A stretch of DNA of 64,000 bases from Pontederia crassipes (Eukaryota; Streptophyta; Magnoliopsida; Commelinales; Pontederiaceae). A program made the position numbers and the translations under genes. The notes under the pieces were generated by a model. The model did not search any database, was not told the DNA's origin, and saw only the letters and a program-made list of their open reading frames with translations. This document shows, one piece after another, positions 24,055 to 37,118 of the stretch; the first letter of the stretch is position 1, and every line of letters starts with the position of its first letter. The stretch lies in assembly GCA_030549335.1 (NCBI GenBank), contig CM060194.1, positions 16,184,171 to 16,248,170 on the forward strand. The letters run 5' to 3'.

Positions 24055-26165
24055 CACTACAAGAAAATTGGCGATTAGCGATGCTCAGTAGCGTCTCCAA
24101 ATATGGTGACGCTAAATCGACACCACTAGCGCCGTCATTATATCCCCGTTGAGTCCCAAATAAGAGACGCTACTTGCCTCTCTATAGCATCTCATTAGCG
24201 TGTTCTTAGCTTTTCAGGAAATAGGCACCTTAGAGACGCCAGGTAGACGCTATTATTGCGCGCCACAAAGCGAAAGTGCGCGGGAGAACCTAGTGCTATT
24301 CTCGCGTCGACAGCGTTCGATGCTATGGAGACGCTAGCTGGCGTCACATTGAAACGACGCTATGTAGACGCCAATATGATTACTTGGAAATACATAACTA
24401 TATATAGTCTATCTATATTTATATCGCTATATGTTTTATATTTAAACCCTAAACCCTATATATTATCTATACTATATGTTAATCAATAAATAAATTATTA
24501 TATATGTATCTTCAACATATATATGTATTCCTACATGATTACCTATATTATATATATGTACTACATGATTACATATATATGTATTTCTACATCATAGGAG
24601 TGTTCCTAAATATAAAATTTGTTACCTATATTATATATGTTATTTATCCATACAATATATATCATATCTTAATTATACATATATTATTTTTATATTCTTA
24701 GTCAAGAAATTATGATGGTTGAATTAAGAGATGTGATTTGCTACAAATTATCCCATTTTAGTGTCTCCGTGGAGAACTAGAGCCTCCGACAACGTCGACG
24801 CCAGGGAGACACCATTGGCGTCTCTATAGCGTCGCCTTTTTGAGACGCTAATAGGCATTAAATGCGAGTTCGACGCTATTGGGTCGCTAAACCACTTTAG
24901 CGACTCAATAGCGTTTGTATTGCATCGCAGTAGCTGACTTTTTATCACACTCGCTTAATCGGGTACATATAAATATATAAATATGCGTATATACTTATAC
25001 TTGTATATAATAAGTACACATACATATTATTATCACTTAATCTAACACATATAAACATATACATACATATATACACTTGGAATATGTATACATATACACG
25101 CTATCTATATATGTCTCACACATGTATAGACATATACATACACGTATAGATAAACACATTGTTGTGACTTAATCTCTCACACGTAGACATATACATACGC
25201 ATATATTACCTATATATATATACACACAATTTTGTTATAGACACATACATATAGATTTATAATTTTATATACATACATGAATAATTATATATGCATTCCA
25301 TAATTTTTAGATTGTGGGAAGGGAACAAAACAACTAGAACGGGGCACAATGCGATGAGACACTATATCCATCCCCGTGAGGCCATGGACCGAGCACATCT
25401 GGGTCGAATGTCTGGAATGATAACAATAACTCTCAAACTTAGGATAGAAACAAACCATGGATACAAACTATGTTTTTGTTACTTATAGACTTAGATATAC
25501 GTATAGTTTGTTAGTTCATTTTATTACTTTTCGTATTCTTATGTTAAATATTATGCCTGCGATGCTTTCATATTATGCCTATGATGCTTTCATATTACCT
25601 CTGATGAATACCAATGTATCAATGTATTTATATGCATTATATAATTGTATGGTGTGGGAAGGGAAAAAAGGTGGCTGATATGGGTAAAAAAATCTGCAAG
25701 TAGCGTCTCCATAGCGTCACATTAGCGTCGATGGCATAGTCGACGCTAAGTTAAATATATTGTTCTTAGCGCCATATTCGCGTCTCATTGACGACGCAAA
25801 TATCATCATATTTGTGTCACTGTAGCGCCGAAATAGCGTCTACAAACGGTTAACGTTAGCGACTCTTGGGCGTCAGAATAGCACCTCAGCTTTAGCGCCA
25901 CGCGCGCGTCGGCTTAGCGACGCATTTCTACTGCTCCCAGTGGGACACCACGCATCTTAATAACGTCGAGATAGCGTCAACAAGTGGCACTAGTAGTGTC
26001 TCCATTTTTGTTGGCTCTATTGCGATGCCATTAGCCACCGATTTTTAGCGTCCCATAAATGCAGCGCTAGTTAGAGCGAATGGGATGCTCTACGACACCG
26101 AGACGCAATAGCGCCTCCATAGCGTCGTGATTCTTGGGTCGTTATTCCTTGATTTTCTTGTTTAA
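24055..26165. mobile_element. Non-autonomous CACTA (En/Spm) element
   Basis: The left terminus is CACTACAAGAAAATTGGCG at 24055, the canonical plant CACTA end. The right end is degenerate: TTTTCTTG near 26153-26160 fits the complement, but the final TAGTG is lost. Subterminal motifs TAGCGTC and GACGCTA occur dozens of times in both orientations, in three clusters: 24064-24370, 24757-24935 and 25695-26130. They are separated by AT-rich blocks of TATATA/CATACA type. No transposase frame is present. Confidence 0.75.
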
Positions 26166-27400
26166 TTAATTAGATTTCATCTATATGAACTTATTTAAAG
26201 TAATTTTATTTATTATTGATGAAGAATGCACGACGACTTTTTGATGTCTTGGCGTGTATGATTTCAATTTTGAGAGCAGTGACTATGATTGTTGTGGTGA
26301 GAATGATCAGATATCTGAAAGTAAATTTTATAATATAGTTAAGGTCTTAATTAGAAGTCGTTTTAAAGTTTGACTAGAATTTTAGTTATAGGGGTTATTA
26401 ATTGGAGGCCGACAATTTGTTGTTTGTTGGAGATTCAATTAGGTTGTTGCTAGTCGAAACTGCCTTCATTTTCTTCTTGATAAGTGTTTTGGGAAATCCA
26501 CAGTAAGATATGATTTGTGTAAATCGTGCGAATTACAACTAAATAATACTTAAGAAGTAAAGAGTTATAATGTTGACTAGTCAATTAAATAAATATTAGT
26601 TTTATTTGTATTAATGATTATTATCAAAATCGATGTAATGACTGTGATTGGTTGTGTTTACTCTTGTTTGAATTCTATCGATGAGATAATTTGGAATTTG
26701 ATGAATATGAGATTCCAAGGTTAGGAAACTTACCTCAATGATATAAATTGCTTAACTCTTTGGACTGGTGACATTATTCCACCCGATGTGGAATGAATTT
26801 TCGTGATAATTTCTTTCATGCATATCATATGTGTGACATCATATGACTTGTGATTATTTTATTATGAAGTTTAAAAATCCGTTGACTGTGGAAAAAGCCT
26901 TTCCATATACATATAAAGAAAAGATTTGTATTTTTTAAAAGAAAAATATTTAGTATGATTACTTCAAATTATAAATTTTCATTTCAAATTTCCATTAGCA
27001 TCATGTGCATTAATAAAAACTCACATGCGATAGAGTGTTTTCACCTCGAAGGATTGGCCAACTCTGAGGTGATTTGCTTTGTGTCTATATAGTGATACGA
27101 TGAGCATGTTCAATACTCTGTGTCGATATAGTAACACAAAGGCTAAAATTGGATGACCATTCTACAACGATATCGGTGTTGTAAAACCTAGTCCAACCTA
27201 GTCGGTTGGACCGGTCGGACTAGTGTCTTGATGTGGAGAAATTATGTATACTTTTCATACATGTTCAGCATGCATTTATCTCATGTTTTGATATGTTTTT
27301 AGACTCGAACATGATATATTATTGAAATACAATATTTATGACTTCTCCACATCTATCTTATGATTCTTTGGATATTTTACTTGTTTTGATTATTTTTCAT
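26166..27400. other. Intergenic, possible LTR remnants
   Basis: No gene found. Two similar segments near 27075 and 27110 (TGTGTCTATATAGTGATAC and TGTGTCGATATAGTAACAC) and the inverted repeat GTCCAACC-TAGTC-GGTTGGAC near 27190-27215 hint at old element sequence. Confidence 0.4.
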
Positions 27401-30350
27401 ATAGAAATCTCAGTTGACAAAATATGGGAATTCATGCAAATACCCCCAACCCAGACACTTAGAAAAATTTGAAAACAGACGATGTAGATGATGCTTTTCC
27501 AAAGAAAACAGCTGTCCAAAAAAGCAAACACAAAAAAAATGACGCTTTTCCACGTCAACATAGCAGATCGCTTGCACTAGAAGAAGAAAGCTTCCTCTAC
27601 ACCTTTATGGGCAGATATGGACAACAAAAAGACTGCTGAGACAGTGGACAATGGATAGTGAACATGTGGCAAGCTAAAAGGAGACAACCATGAAGGACCA
27701 CAATAGAGATTTCTTATTGCGAAAAGTTGAAAAAGAATATGACAAAGCAACTAAAAAGTAGTGGAAAGTGGCACAATCCCTTAGGCTATAAAAGCACAAG
27801 AAGGCTTGAAGAAGAGGTTGCATTTTGGCATCCTTTTTTGCTAGAGGTTGGAGAGGAGGCTGCACCAGCAGCCTCCCTTCTCTCTTTTCTTTTCTGTTTT
27901 TCTTTCTTCTTTTCCTTCTTTTTTTAGTTTTCGTAATGTGTAACTATCCAACCAACTAGAGGCTGAGAGATGTTGATCTTGTGACTTTCGTATTCTGTTC
28001 TTGTTCTTCTTTGATGCTTTGATGGCTAATCGAATGTAGAGTCCTTCTTCTATTTAAATGATATTCATTTTTTGTTCACGTTATGTTGTGAATCTGAGTT
28101 TTCTGGAAGTTGTGGGGATTGAGGTTTTGAATCTTCTTCGTCTCGCCCCCTCGATCGTAGGGATATTTTAGGTTCTGCGCGATCGAACGCAAAGACATGA
28201 AGCACAAACGAGATGATTCTTTGATTGGTTTCTTTGGTTTCCTTGCAGTTAGAGTTGGAGGAAGATTTGAATCACTATCGTCTTGCACCCCCGATCGTAG
28301 GGATATTCTAGTCTCTGCGCGATCGTACGCAGAGACATTGAGTATCGTCGATAGTGATTCATAGTTCAGATTTCATGTCAATTTGGCGATGGTAGTTCTT
28401 TGTTATTTGGTTTAGACATCGTGCATTCTATGACTCGAAGCTCGAGAGAGACACGCGCATTATGAGACTCCAGCAATAAATGACCGTATTGAGCTAGAAC
28501 TCAGACCATCATAGATGGGTTTGAAGTATGCATAGGATTTCTTCCATCTTTTATCCGTCTTACCATTGCTATTTCCGATTCTAAGAGCCTCTGCCCGAAA
28601 GGAAAGTCCTTAACCATCCTTTATCATAGGTGACCGGAGATGGTGTATGGAGAAGGAGTTATGTCTGAAGCGCTCTTAGTAATCCCAAGTTGTGTTTTCG
28701 AATCGGTTTCCCTTCTCCTCTTAAATCGTCTAAGCATCCTTGGTGACATTCCAATTCCTTGTGTTCTACCTGGGACCACAGGACAGATGTCACTCATCCA
28801 TGCATACTACCTGGCAGAATCAATAGGGAATCAAGAGCAAGAGTACCAGCTAGACACTTGTCAAACATCAGAAGGCTGAAGATCGCATCAAGACAAGTTT
28901 CATATATCCAAGGGAGGATACAAGAGGGCAGAGGAGACAACAGGAGAGGGGGCTGAAAAAATACTGGACAGAAGGGAGCCATTGGAGAAGAAGGAATAGT
29001 TAAACTGATGAGGAAGACTGGATCATCTCCGAGCAGCACACCCAACACTATGAATCTTAGTTTTAATCTTCCTCTTCATTTTCGCACTATGTCTTGCTGC
29101 ATTAAGTTTACTCTTAATTTGAAGTTTAAACTCAGTATGTCTAGCTAATCAGCCAATGAGACTGAGGGGTCATTGATGGATTTGAACTAGGTTTTGTTGC
29201 TTCTATGGATTTCGAATGTTTTGTTTTGCATAGCATTAATCCTATCGCTTATATGATGAATGTTATGTTTCAGGTCTTCTTTCCTATGTGATGGTTTCCC
29301 TGAGAAAGGGGCATATGTTGCAAACAATCTAGCTACCGAAAGATTAGCATATTATAAATGAGGAAAACCCTTGAGTATAATTGTTATCTTTCTAGGGTGA
29401 ATGGAGAGAAGAACCTCATGAACTTCTGATGTAATTTCTCTTAGATGGCAAAATGACTCGGTTCAAACACGAGAGTGAGAGAACCGAAGGATGTCTTTCA
29501 CGAAAGTAAAAGACATTCACTTGAATGTTAATATCCGAATGTGGACTATAAGGAAGTAGCATCTATTCACTAAGTTCACTATAAAATGATCCCTCGTGCC
29601 TATACTTTTTTTGCATACTATTGGTAACACAACTTCAATTTCGAGATTAGTTTACTTTAGATTATCAAAGATAAATACAAAAATGACCAAAGAAATTATA
29701 AATCCAAAAATTCCAAATTCAACCGTTTACATTTACTCGTTATTATTTCCTCAAAATTGAACTCCTTCGATACGAATAGTGAAACAGGTCCGACACTTCC
29801 TTGTGGTTTGACCTCGATTTGTACATCGACGACGGTTGTATATTTACAACTTGAAAAGTGTAGTTGGGATTATAAATTTAAAACTTGTTTCCATCTCAGT
29901 AAAAGGGAGTGATCTTCACATACCTGTATCTAGAGTGCAAATACACATTGCCCTAGGGAAGCGTTCATATCAGTAATTTATTGTACATATTCTATTACTA
30001 TGCTAACCATAACTGCATTTCCAATGACAACAGAAGCACTTGATTGATAAGTGGTATGGATATCCATATTTGATGATGTTTTCCTAAAATTTATGATATT
30101 AACTTATTACCATGCATGTGCACTCATAGCATTCATTTTGTATGATCATTATCGAAATGCTTTTCCTTGAATAAATGAGAAGATTTTGAATATTTCTTTA
30201 AAATAAAGATGTTGGTTCTCCGCTGTTGTTTTAATACTTGAGATGGTTGTTTGGCTTACAAAGCTTGTTGATACTCACCCCTCTTGTTTAATATTTTTTG
30301 CAGGTAATGAATTAATTATGCTTTGCTTGTTTGGCATGAAATAAAAAATG
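27401..30350 (+). mobile_element. Probable LTR-retrotransposon remnant without coding capacity
   Basis: A TATA-like CTATAAAAGC at about 27785 is followed by a leader-like pyrimidine-rich stretch and a direct repeat (28129-28338). Near 29790-29870 there is a CTTGTGGTTTGACC...GGTTGTATATTTACAA stretch of the kind seen near the ends of long plant gypsy LTRs. No gag, pol or matched ends were found, so limits and class are tentative. Confidence 0.35.
28129..28338 (+). repeat. Two copies of a 70-bp motif, period 140 bp
   Basis: The copies at 28129-28198 and 28269-28338 share CGATCGTAGGGATATT followed by CTGCGCGATCG(A/T)ACGCA, which contains the palindrome CGATCG. They differ at roughly a dozen positions. 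They lie in the leader-like part of a probable LTR element. Confidence 0.8.
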
Positions 30351-30692
30351 TAACGGGGCTAGGGAATGAGCATATGTAAGATGTGTGATAACTTAAAGAA
30401 TTTTTTTGGAATGTTTGATTATAGTGTGGAGGGACGCTTATGTTACGTGATTTACGAGCATCTAACTCATGGTTTTTTACTAGAAAGTAAACTTATGACT
30501 AACTGTTTTGGACTTGAGTCACACTCTTTTAATGTTTATGTTAAGTAACATTCTTCTAACTGTTTGTAATGATTTAACTTCGAAATTAATTGCCTGTAAT
30601 GAGATATAGAAATGTTACATATAATGCATGGACGAATTTACAACATGCTAAAATTTCAAAATGTTTGAAAATTTTCAAAGTTAGTTTATGTT

Positions 30693-30926
30693 TTAATGCT
30701 GATTTTCGTTGGATATTTGAATATGAATTAAAACTATTAATTTTACGAATTCACCTCTTGTGGCGTCTAAAGATGAGTTGGGTCTTGTAGAATCTATTTC
30801 AGAGTGGGTGAAGTGATGTATCAAATGTATCCATAGTGCACCATCCAAATGAGCCATGTTTATTATTGTCACCAAAGAATTATACAAAGCAATGCTCCAT
30901 AAGGCATAATTATTTGAATTAGTCAT
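30693..30926 (-). pseudogene. Ty1/copia gag N-terminal fragment
   Basis: The minus-strand frame begins MTNSNNYALWSIALYNSL, matching the N-terminal gag motif of plant copia elements (L-x-x-x-N-Y-x-x-W). It lies about 290 bp downstream, in minus-strand reading, of a primer-binding site at 31212-31223, as expected for gag. The frame degenerates after about 70 codons and no pol follows to the left. Confidence 0.65.
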
Positions 30927-31211
30927 ATGGAAGGAGTTAATAAATGGCCAGGGGAATCTGAAGCACTTAAGAACAAGGGACTAGATATGTGAATGACAAT
31001 TGTAGAAGAAGCTGAATCCTATGCCGTGTTCATAAAAAAACTGTAAAAGAGTTAAATGAAAAATCATACCAACAACTATAAAGTAGATCTAAAGCTAAAC
31101 AGAAACTAGAAACAAAGGCATTGTTCAAGAACCAGTACTTGATCACAATAAAAATAGAACTGAAGTAACAATTTGACCAAACAAGTTAAGGTAGGAGTTC
31201 AAGATCTGCAG

Positions 31212-31223
31212 TAGCTGATACCA
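31212..31223 (-). promoter_or_regulatory. Primer-binding site of a copia element
   Basis: The minus strand reads TGGTATCAGC immediately after an LTR-type CA end (31224-31225). This matches the initiator-tRNA-Met priming site TGGTATCAGAGC for its first ten bases. It marks the internal region that continues towards the gag fragment at 30926. Confidence 0.7.
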
Positions 31224-31887
31224 TGTCAAAATATTTCAAGCTCCTCAAATCTTGGAGCATTCTGAGTTACACGAAAAAATGGGGAATATAATTTTCTATC
31301 AAAATCATAACTGAAAATATCTCTTCTACCTCCTTTTATACTATACAAAAAGAAAATAATGTTGCTCATATTGCCATGCGCAGACAATGTTATATATAAA
31401 ATGATGATGCAACATAATGAAAAAAATCATCTCTGCTTGATGCTCAAACTCTTGTATTAATTAGGAAAAAATGTTATATATACCAATCGTGGAATTAATT
31501 AGGAAAATTTAGCTTTGACTCTGAGCGTGTCTGCCAGTCCTTGCCCATCGGTGCCCGCCACGCCTGACATCTGCATCCTTACTGACAGCGCAATAACACA
31601 GTATATAGGGAGGGCATTGAAGTCCTCAAATCTAGCGCATTGGAATACAGAGATAATTCTTTGAAGGAAAAATTGGTTGAAAATATTTGGAGATCATCTG
31701 GAGATGGTATCATTCTGCTCGACATCGAGTTGCACCGGCGTGTATGTTCACTACCGTTTGTCCCCCTACCACGTCATTATATAGTAGCCAAAGTGTCCGT
31801 TACGCATTCCATCATTATGATCTTAATGGCTCCATGATTATTATAATTATCTTTTTCTTAATGACCACAACGGTCATATATCCAATA
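31224..31887 (-). mobile_element. Copia LTR shared by two partial internal regions
   Basis: On the minus strand the LTR is preceded by the polypurine-type AAGTGGGAGA (31888-31897) that closes the copia body at 31900-34440. It is followed directly by a primer-binding site and gag fragment. One LTR thus acts as 3' LTR for the right-hand body and as 5' LTR for the left-hand one. The first bases are decayed (ATTGG rather than TGTTGG). Confidence 0.6.
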
Positions 31888-34440
31888 TCTCCCACTTGAC
31901 CGATATGGTCATGGTATCTAACACTTCCATATCCATGTAGTGCTTAACCAGAGATGTTATCCTGAAGTCCACTATCTGTAGGACTTCACACTTACTCTAT
32001 TATTTTTTAGTCTCATCAAATCAATGTTTGATGAATATCATAGGTGCAATTTTTCTTTACAAGAGGACCAATCAATATATTAACATTCTCACTTTCTAGG
32101 AAGTGCTAATTAAGAATGATATACTGAAGTCTATTATCCGTAAGATTTTTATTTGACTCAATAATTCTTGAGTCCTATCAAACCAACACGTTTAATTAAT
32201 ATCCCTTCTTTAATTCTCTTGTAAGAAATCACCTATCATGTTATTGTTAGGCATACAGATCATTGTCACTCTATTCTTTTCACTATGTCTTCAGTATAGT
32301 GATACTTACCCCAGTATGTTTCTTCTTTGAACTTTTGGCTCTACCGCGTACCAAGTTTGTTACAACTTAATTATCACAACGCATTAATCTCATGACTAGA
32401 TTGAGCTCTAGTTCCTGAAGATAACATCTGAATCATATATCACAGGTGATTGTCTATCATAGACAATAAATATACTCAACCTCCAGTGTGTGTCTCAGCA
32501 CATATATTATTTCTTGTAACTTCAAGAAACAGTTGTACCACTTGATAAAAATGAGTGACCACATGTGAAAATTTGATTTATATATATATATCGTCATCGA
32601 AATTCACATCCAGATATCTTATGGCCTTAGGGAATCTACTTTGTATTGAATGTAAGATGCCTCTCAGATATACAAAATAATCCACAATGACTCCATATAT
32701 TCTTACCATGATTATTTTGATATATACTAACCAAGCTTATTGCATAAGCTAATATAGACCATGTACATTATATAACATACATCAAGCTCCCTACACCATT
32801 TATACGTAGGGTTCCTTTCAAGGATTCACCTTGTATTGCGACATTGATTTTTATTAAGTCATTTTTAGTGCTCAAAAAATATTTTAGTGTCTTATAATTG
32901 TATTTGACTCTAACTCGATATCCTTTAATTTCTGTCTAAATAATTTAAAACACTATAGGATATTCTCCTATTTTTCTTATTTCAAATTTTTAATTCAACT
33001 GGAGCACTATGACATCATTTTTATGAGCAAAATGTCACAAACATATAATGACACAATTTCAATTTTGCTCCCACTATTCATGATGTCCATTCAATTTGTT
33101 TACAACTAACACAAATTGAATCACTATCACACGGTATTCTACCATTACGTGATGTTTCTTTAAGCCACTTGTGAATTTTTAGCCTACCTTATTCTTTTCA
33201 TCATCTTTCTTGAACAATCATGTTCACAAATGTACACACTTACTCTGTTCTTCATTAAGTAAGAATTTCATGTACATATTATAATTACTAAGATTCTCTT
33301 GACGAATCCTTAATCAATAGAAAATAGGTTCTCTAAAAATCTATTCTGGCTTGCTGGGTATAATCCTTGGCAACCAATCTCATTATGTGCTATCAAGAGT
33401 ATCATCGATCCGATGCTTTCTCTTGAATCCCCATCATCACCCTATGTACATTGCCTGCTTGCCAACATGTCACATAGCGACAATACTCCATTCCGATCGA
33501 TTGAGTCCATTTCATTCTTCATGGTGCCATCTATGATTCTGACTCAATAGAAGTCATTACTTCTATAAATAATAGGATATGTACAATCCTCTATATCAAC
33601 ATCGATGGAGTAACACGAAAACTTTGCACTTGTACAGTACATTCAAATTGTGCAAGTTTTGTCTATGGCCTTTTGTTGCTTAATTATACTCATGGAAATG
33701 ATGGGTTACTCCACTACTTCCAAAGGTATAACATCACATACAGTCACAACTCCCACTATTTGATAGCATAGTGTATTTTCGGAGTTAGACTCCACCGTCT
33801 CATAAAATTACTAAAGGATCATCATCCCTTTTTACATGCTCCATTTTTATTTTCTGGAAAAATAGCATTTCAATTCAATATGAGACATCTATACAAGTGG
33901 AAGAATATATATACTCTTTGGTCTTCTCATAATATCCAATAAACATACACATTACCATCCCAAGTCCAGCTTGTCCCCAAATTGACTAGGAATTAATGTG
34001 TGCATTTTACATCTCCATTTCCGGAGGTGACCTAAACTTAGGCTTCTTGCTATTCACAACTAATAGCATTATACTACGGACTCAGCGAGAATACTTTGTA
34101 ACTCGCAGTTGTCTCTGCGCGAAAATTCTTTAACCATATCCGAGTGGGACAACATACTTCTTATTGCATTCAAAAATTATATTCTTGCATCTACTGTGAT
34201 GCATAGGCGATAGCAATATCTTACATATCCCTACTTGAATGCAATAATTTTTATTCCCGGGAGGTGTATTCCCTCCTCTACAGTCCCTTAATACTTGATT
34301 GGTCTCCCCAATCTTTTCCTCTCATTTGTCTTACATCTCTTAAAAATTTTCAAACAATATAATTATACTTTTTCCTTTTAAGAGATTGATATAGGAGAAT
34401 TAGAATAATCATCAATGAATATTATCAAATATTCATCCTC
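31888..34440 (-). mobile_element. Decayed Ty1/copia pol region
   Basis: Minus-strand motifs occur in the right order: integrase FIDDYS near 34401-34420 and NAIRSMLSHS near 34143-34171; a KLD segment with CVCLLD near 33905-33970; RT piece RLVAKDYTQQA near 33340-33375; a decayed catalytic LYVCDILLI near 33035-33060; RNase H end KYHYTEDIVKRIE near 32265-32310; then the polypurine tract. Stops and frameshifts are frequent, so it encodes no product. Its 5' LTR at higher coordinates was not recognised. Confidence 0.75.
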
Positions 34441-36189
34441 TCTATGTGTTGCAACACTCAACAATCATCAAACAAAACCCTCGACCTTATTAAAAAAGAT
34501 GTCCGAGTTATTTTCCCAATCAAATAATGCTCTTTCATCCTTGACCTTAATATGTTAGGTAGTGAGCTCATAATTATTTATTCTAGTTATGAGTTTATTA
34601 TGTGTCTCAATCTCATATTAGACACATACATAAAGTATGCACATTGATTATTCTTACAATTAGAACACGAGACATTAGAACAAGTTTTCTCAAAACAGAA
34701 AAAACTCTTTTTGTTCTTTCCAATATACACACGACCATTTAACATAATTTCAATTCTTTTGCAAAGAGAAACTGAGATGGATATCAGTTTCAACATACTT
34801 TAGATGCGTATATCACATCTTGAAGTACGGTGAAGCAAACTTCTAGATGGAACCTAACGCGTATATCACATCTTGAAGTGCGATGAAGCCAACTCCTTGA
34901 TGTAATCTGTATTGTCAATGCCGTCAACACTTAAGTGTTGTCTTATATAAGCCCTCAATTCTGCTTTTGCAACTTTTTGAAGTTTAACGGTCCTTTCTTT
35001 GGTATTTACAATAATGTGGATTGTTCAAACTCAATTCCACAAATTATTGATATCTATCGTGACATTTCTTTTCTCGACAACTACAATAACTTAGGCTTGT
35101 CTGGAGTTTCACCTTTTCCGGCACCATATCCTGGTCCAGAATTCTTGCCTTAGAATAATTGTGTCTCACAAAATATTCTTACGTGCAAATTAAGCTCCAT
35201 TATACATTATTAACTGTTACTTTGAGATACCAAGATATGTCTGATAATATATCTCATGAACTTCTTCTTTAGCCACCTTAGCTTTGAAGACTCTAGTCCA
35301 AACAATAACTATTGGTTGCTGACTTAATTATTCTATTAAGTCATATTATGTTGTCGTTCATAAATAGTACTTCTTTTAGTACTATATCTTAATGATTAAA
35401 CTCTTAGTCATGACAATTATGCAATTCACATGATCTCTTACTTTTCCTAAATGAAAGTAATTGTGCACCGATTTCAATTTTGAAATCATACGTTGCCCTC
35501 AATTTTGACTGAGTTCAAGTTTGTAATCACACATCACCCTTATGATTTTTTTTTAATATATCATATGTCATCTCATTAGGAATCGAGAATCCTCATGAGA
35601 TCATCTTTCATACATACTATGAAAACACTCTTGTCATTCTGCTTCCACTGTTCTAAAATTTTTACATATGCCTTATAATTTGTATTTTCTTCGATAAATT
35701 TTAAAACATCAAAATGAATGACATTGATTGATATCAGCTTTCTAAATTCGAAAGCTATCAATCCACTAAATTGTTTTGAACATAAAAAGTTGATAAGTTT
35801 TAATTCATTATCAGGAATATATACTTAGACTTGTTCTAAGTATATCATGGTAAGTTATGAAATTTAATACAATTGGTTTCACCGTAAATGTCATGCTAAT
35901 GAAATATAATGATAAAAGTAACAATAAGCTTATAAAATAATTTAATATATTAAAAAATAATAATAAATAAATAATAGAATATGAATTTCTAATCATAATC
36001 AAATCTGCTATTTTAAATTGAACAGATAATTTAAATTATTTAACTTATAAGCATTTACAGACTATATCAATTAATAAATGTATGAAAAAACAACCAATAA
36101 TCTGGCCAAAAGCTTCTTTTAACTATAATAAAGTATCTATTTATTAATTAATTGTTTTACTAAAATGTAAACTATTCAATATATAAAAA
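34441..36189. other. AT-rich, probably the upstream part of the copia element plus flank
   Basis: Expected to hold gag, protease and 5' LTR of the copia body to the left, but no motif could be read. Two near-identical 38-bp copies (34806-34843 and 34859-34897, period 53) and the perfect palindrome CAACACTTAAGTGTTG (34925-34940) are present. Confidence 0.4.
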
Positions 36190-37118
36190 ATATGAATAAA
36201 GAGCAGTGGCCCCGACCCAGAAAATTGGGTAAATAACTCCGGGACTGGGTCTCTTGACTGGAAAACCCGCCGGGTATCGGGTCAGGACCGGGTCTGCAGT
36301 GCAGATACCCGACCCGATATTACTTACTATATAAACTTCGTCTCTACTCTCTCCGCTCATTTCAATCTCTCTTTCTCTCTCCCATCTCTCTCGCCCTCTC
36401 CCTCTCTCTCCCCCTCTCTCTCTCGCCCTCTCCCTCTCTCTCCCCCTCTCTCATGACGATGGCGGCACCGATGACTCTGGTGTCCTCTCCCTCTCTCTCA
36501 CGATGGCGGCGGCACCGACGACTCTGACGGCTCTCCCCCTCTCTTGACTCCCTCTCTACTCCGGCCGTCTGGTGCCAGATCGGCCACTAGGTGAGCTGAT
36601 CCGGCCGCCAGGCGTCGGATCGGCCACTGACAGGCCGATTCGGCCGCCAGGCGGTCGGATCGACTCGTCTGGTGGCCGATCTGACCACCAGGGACCGGAT
36701 CGGCCACTGTCAGGCCGATCCCGCCACCAATCGCGCGCGACCGATTCCCGGCCGCAAACCCGGTCGCATTCCCGGATGGGCGGGATCGACCTGGAATCGG
36801 ATCCGACCGTCTGGCGGCCGGATCAGCCACTTGCGGCCAGATCGGCCAGCAGGCGAGCCGATCCGGCCGGCAAGTGGCGATCCGCTCGCCAAGCGGCGGA
36901 TCAGCTCGTCGGGTTGCCACGCCGGATGGTGGCCGCCAATCCCGCGCGATCAATTCCCGGCCGCAAACCCAACCACATTCCCGGATGGCCGGGACAGACC
37001 CGGAACCGGATCCGACTGGGTCCGTTACCGGGTCGAAATTTTTTTGACCCGGCAGAATCCAGGTCCGCCCCTGTCCGCTCAGACCCGGACTCGGTCCCGG
37101 GTTTGCTCAGCGCTATAA
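36190..37118. mobile_element. GC-rich hAT-like element remnant
   Basis: A sharply bounded GC-rich block in AT-rich DNA. Its right end reads (complement) CGCTGAGCAAACCCGGG, close to the end GTGAGCAAACGGACCGG of the hAT element at 49866-50303. The left end (GAGCAGTGGCCCCGACCC) is less similar, and no clean 8-bp duplication was seen. It contains a CT-rich microsatellite (36364-36450) and many GATCGGCC/GGCCGCCAGGCG-type repeats. Open frames on both strands here come from the GC-rich repeats. Confidence 0.4.
36364..36450 (+). repeat. CT-rich microsatellite
   Basis: An imperfect (CT)n/(CCCTCTCC)n tract. A unit of about 37 bp, CTCTCGCCCTCTCCCTCTC-like, is repeated twice. Confidence 0.85.

Noticed and set aside
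24256-24489. A 77-codon frame at the left side of the CACTA element
   Set aside because: It runs through subterminal repeats and TATATA text; no transposase motif.
30366-30548. Plus-strand 60-codon frame
   Set aside because: AT-rich chance frame in probable LTR remnant; no domain.
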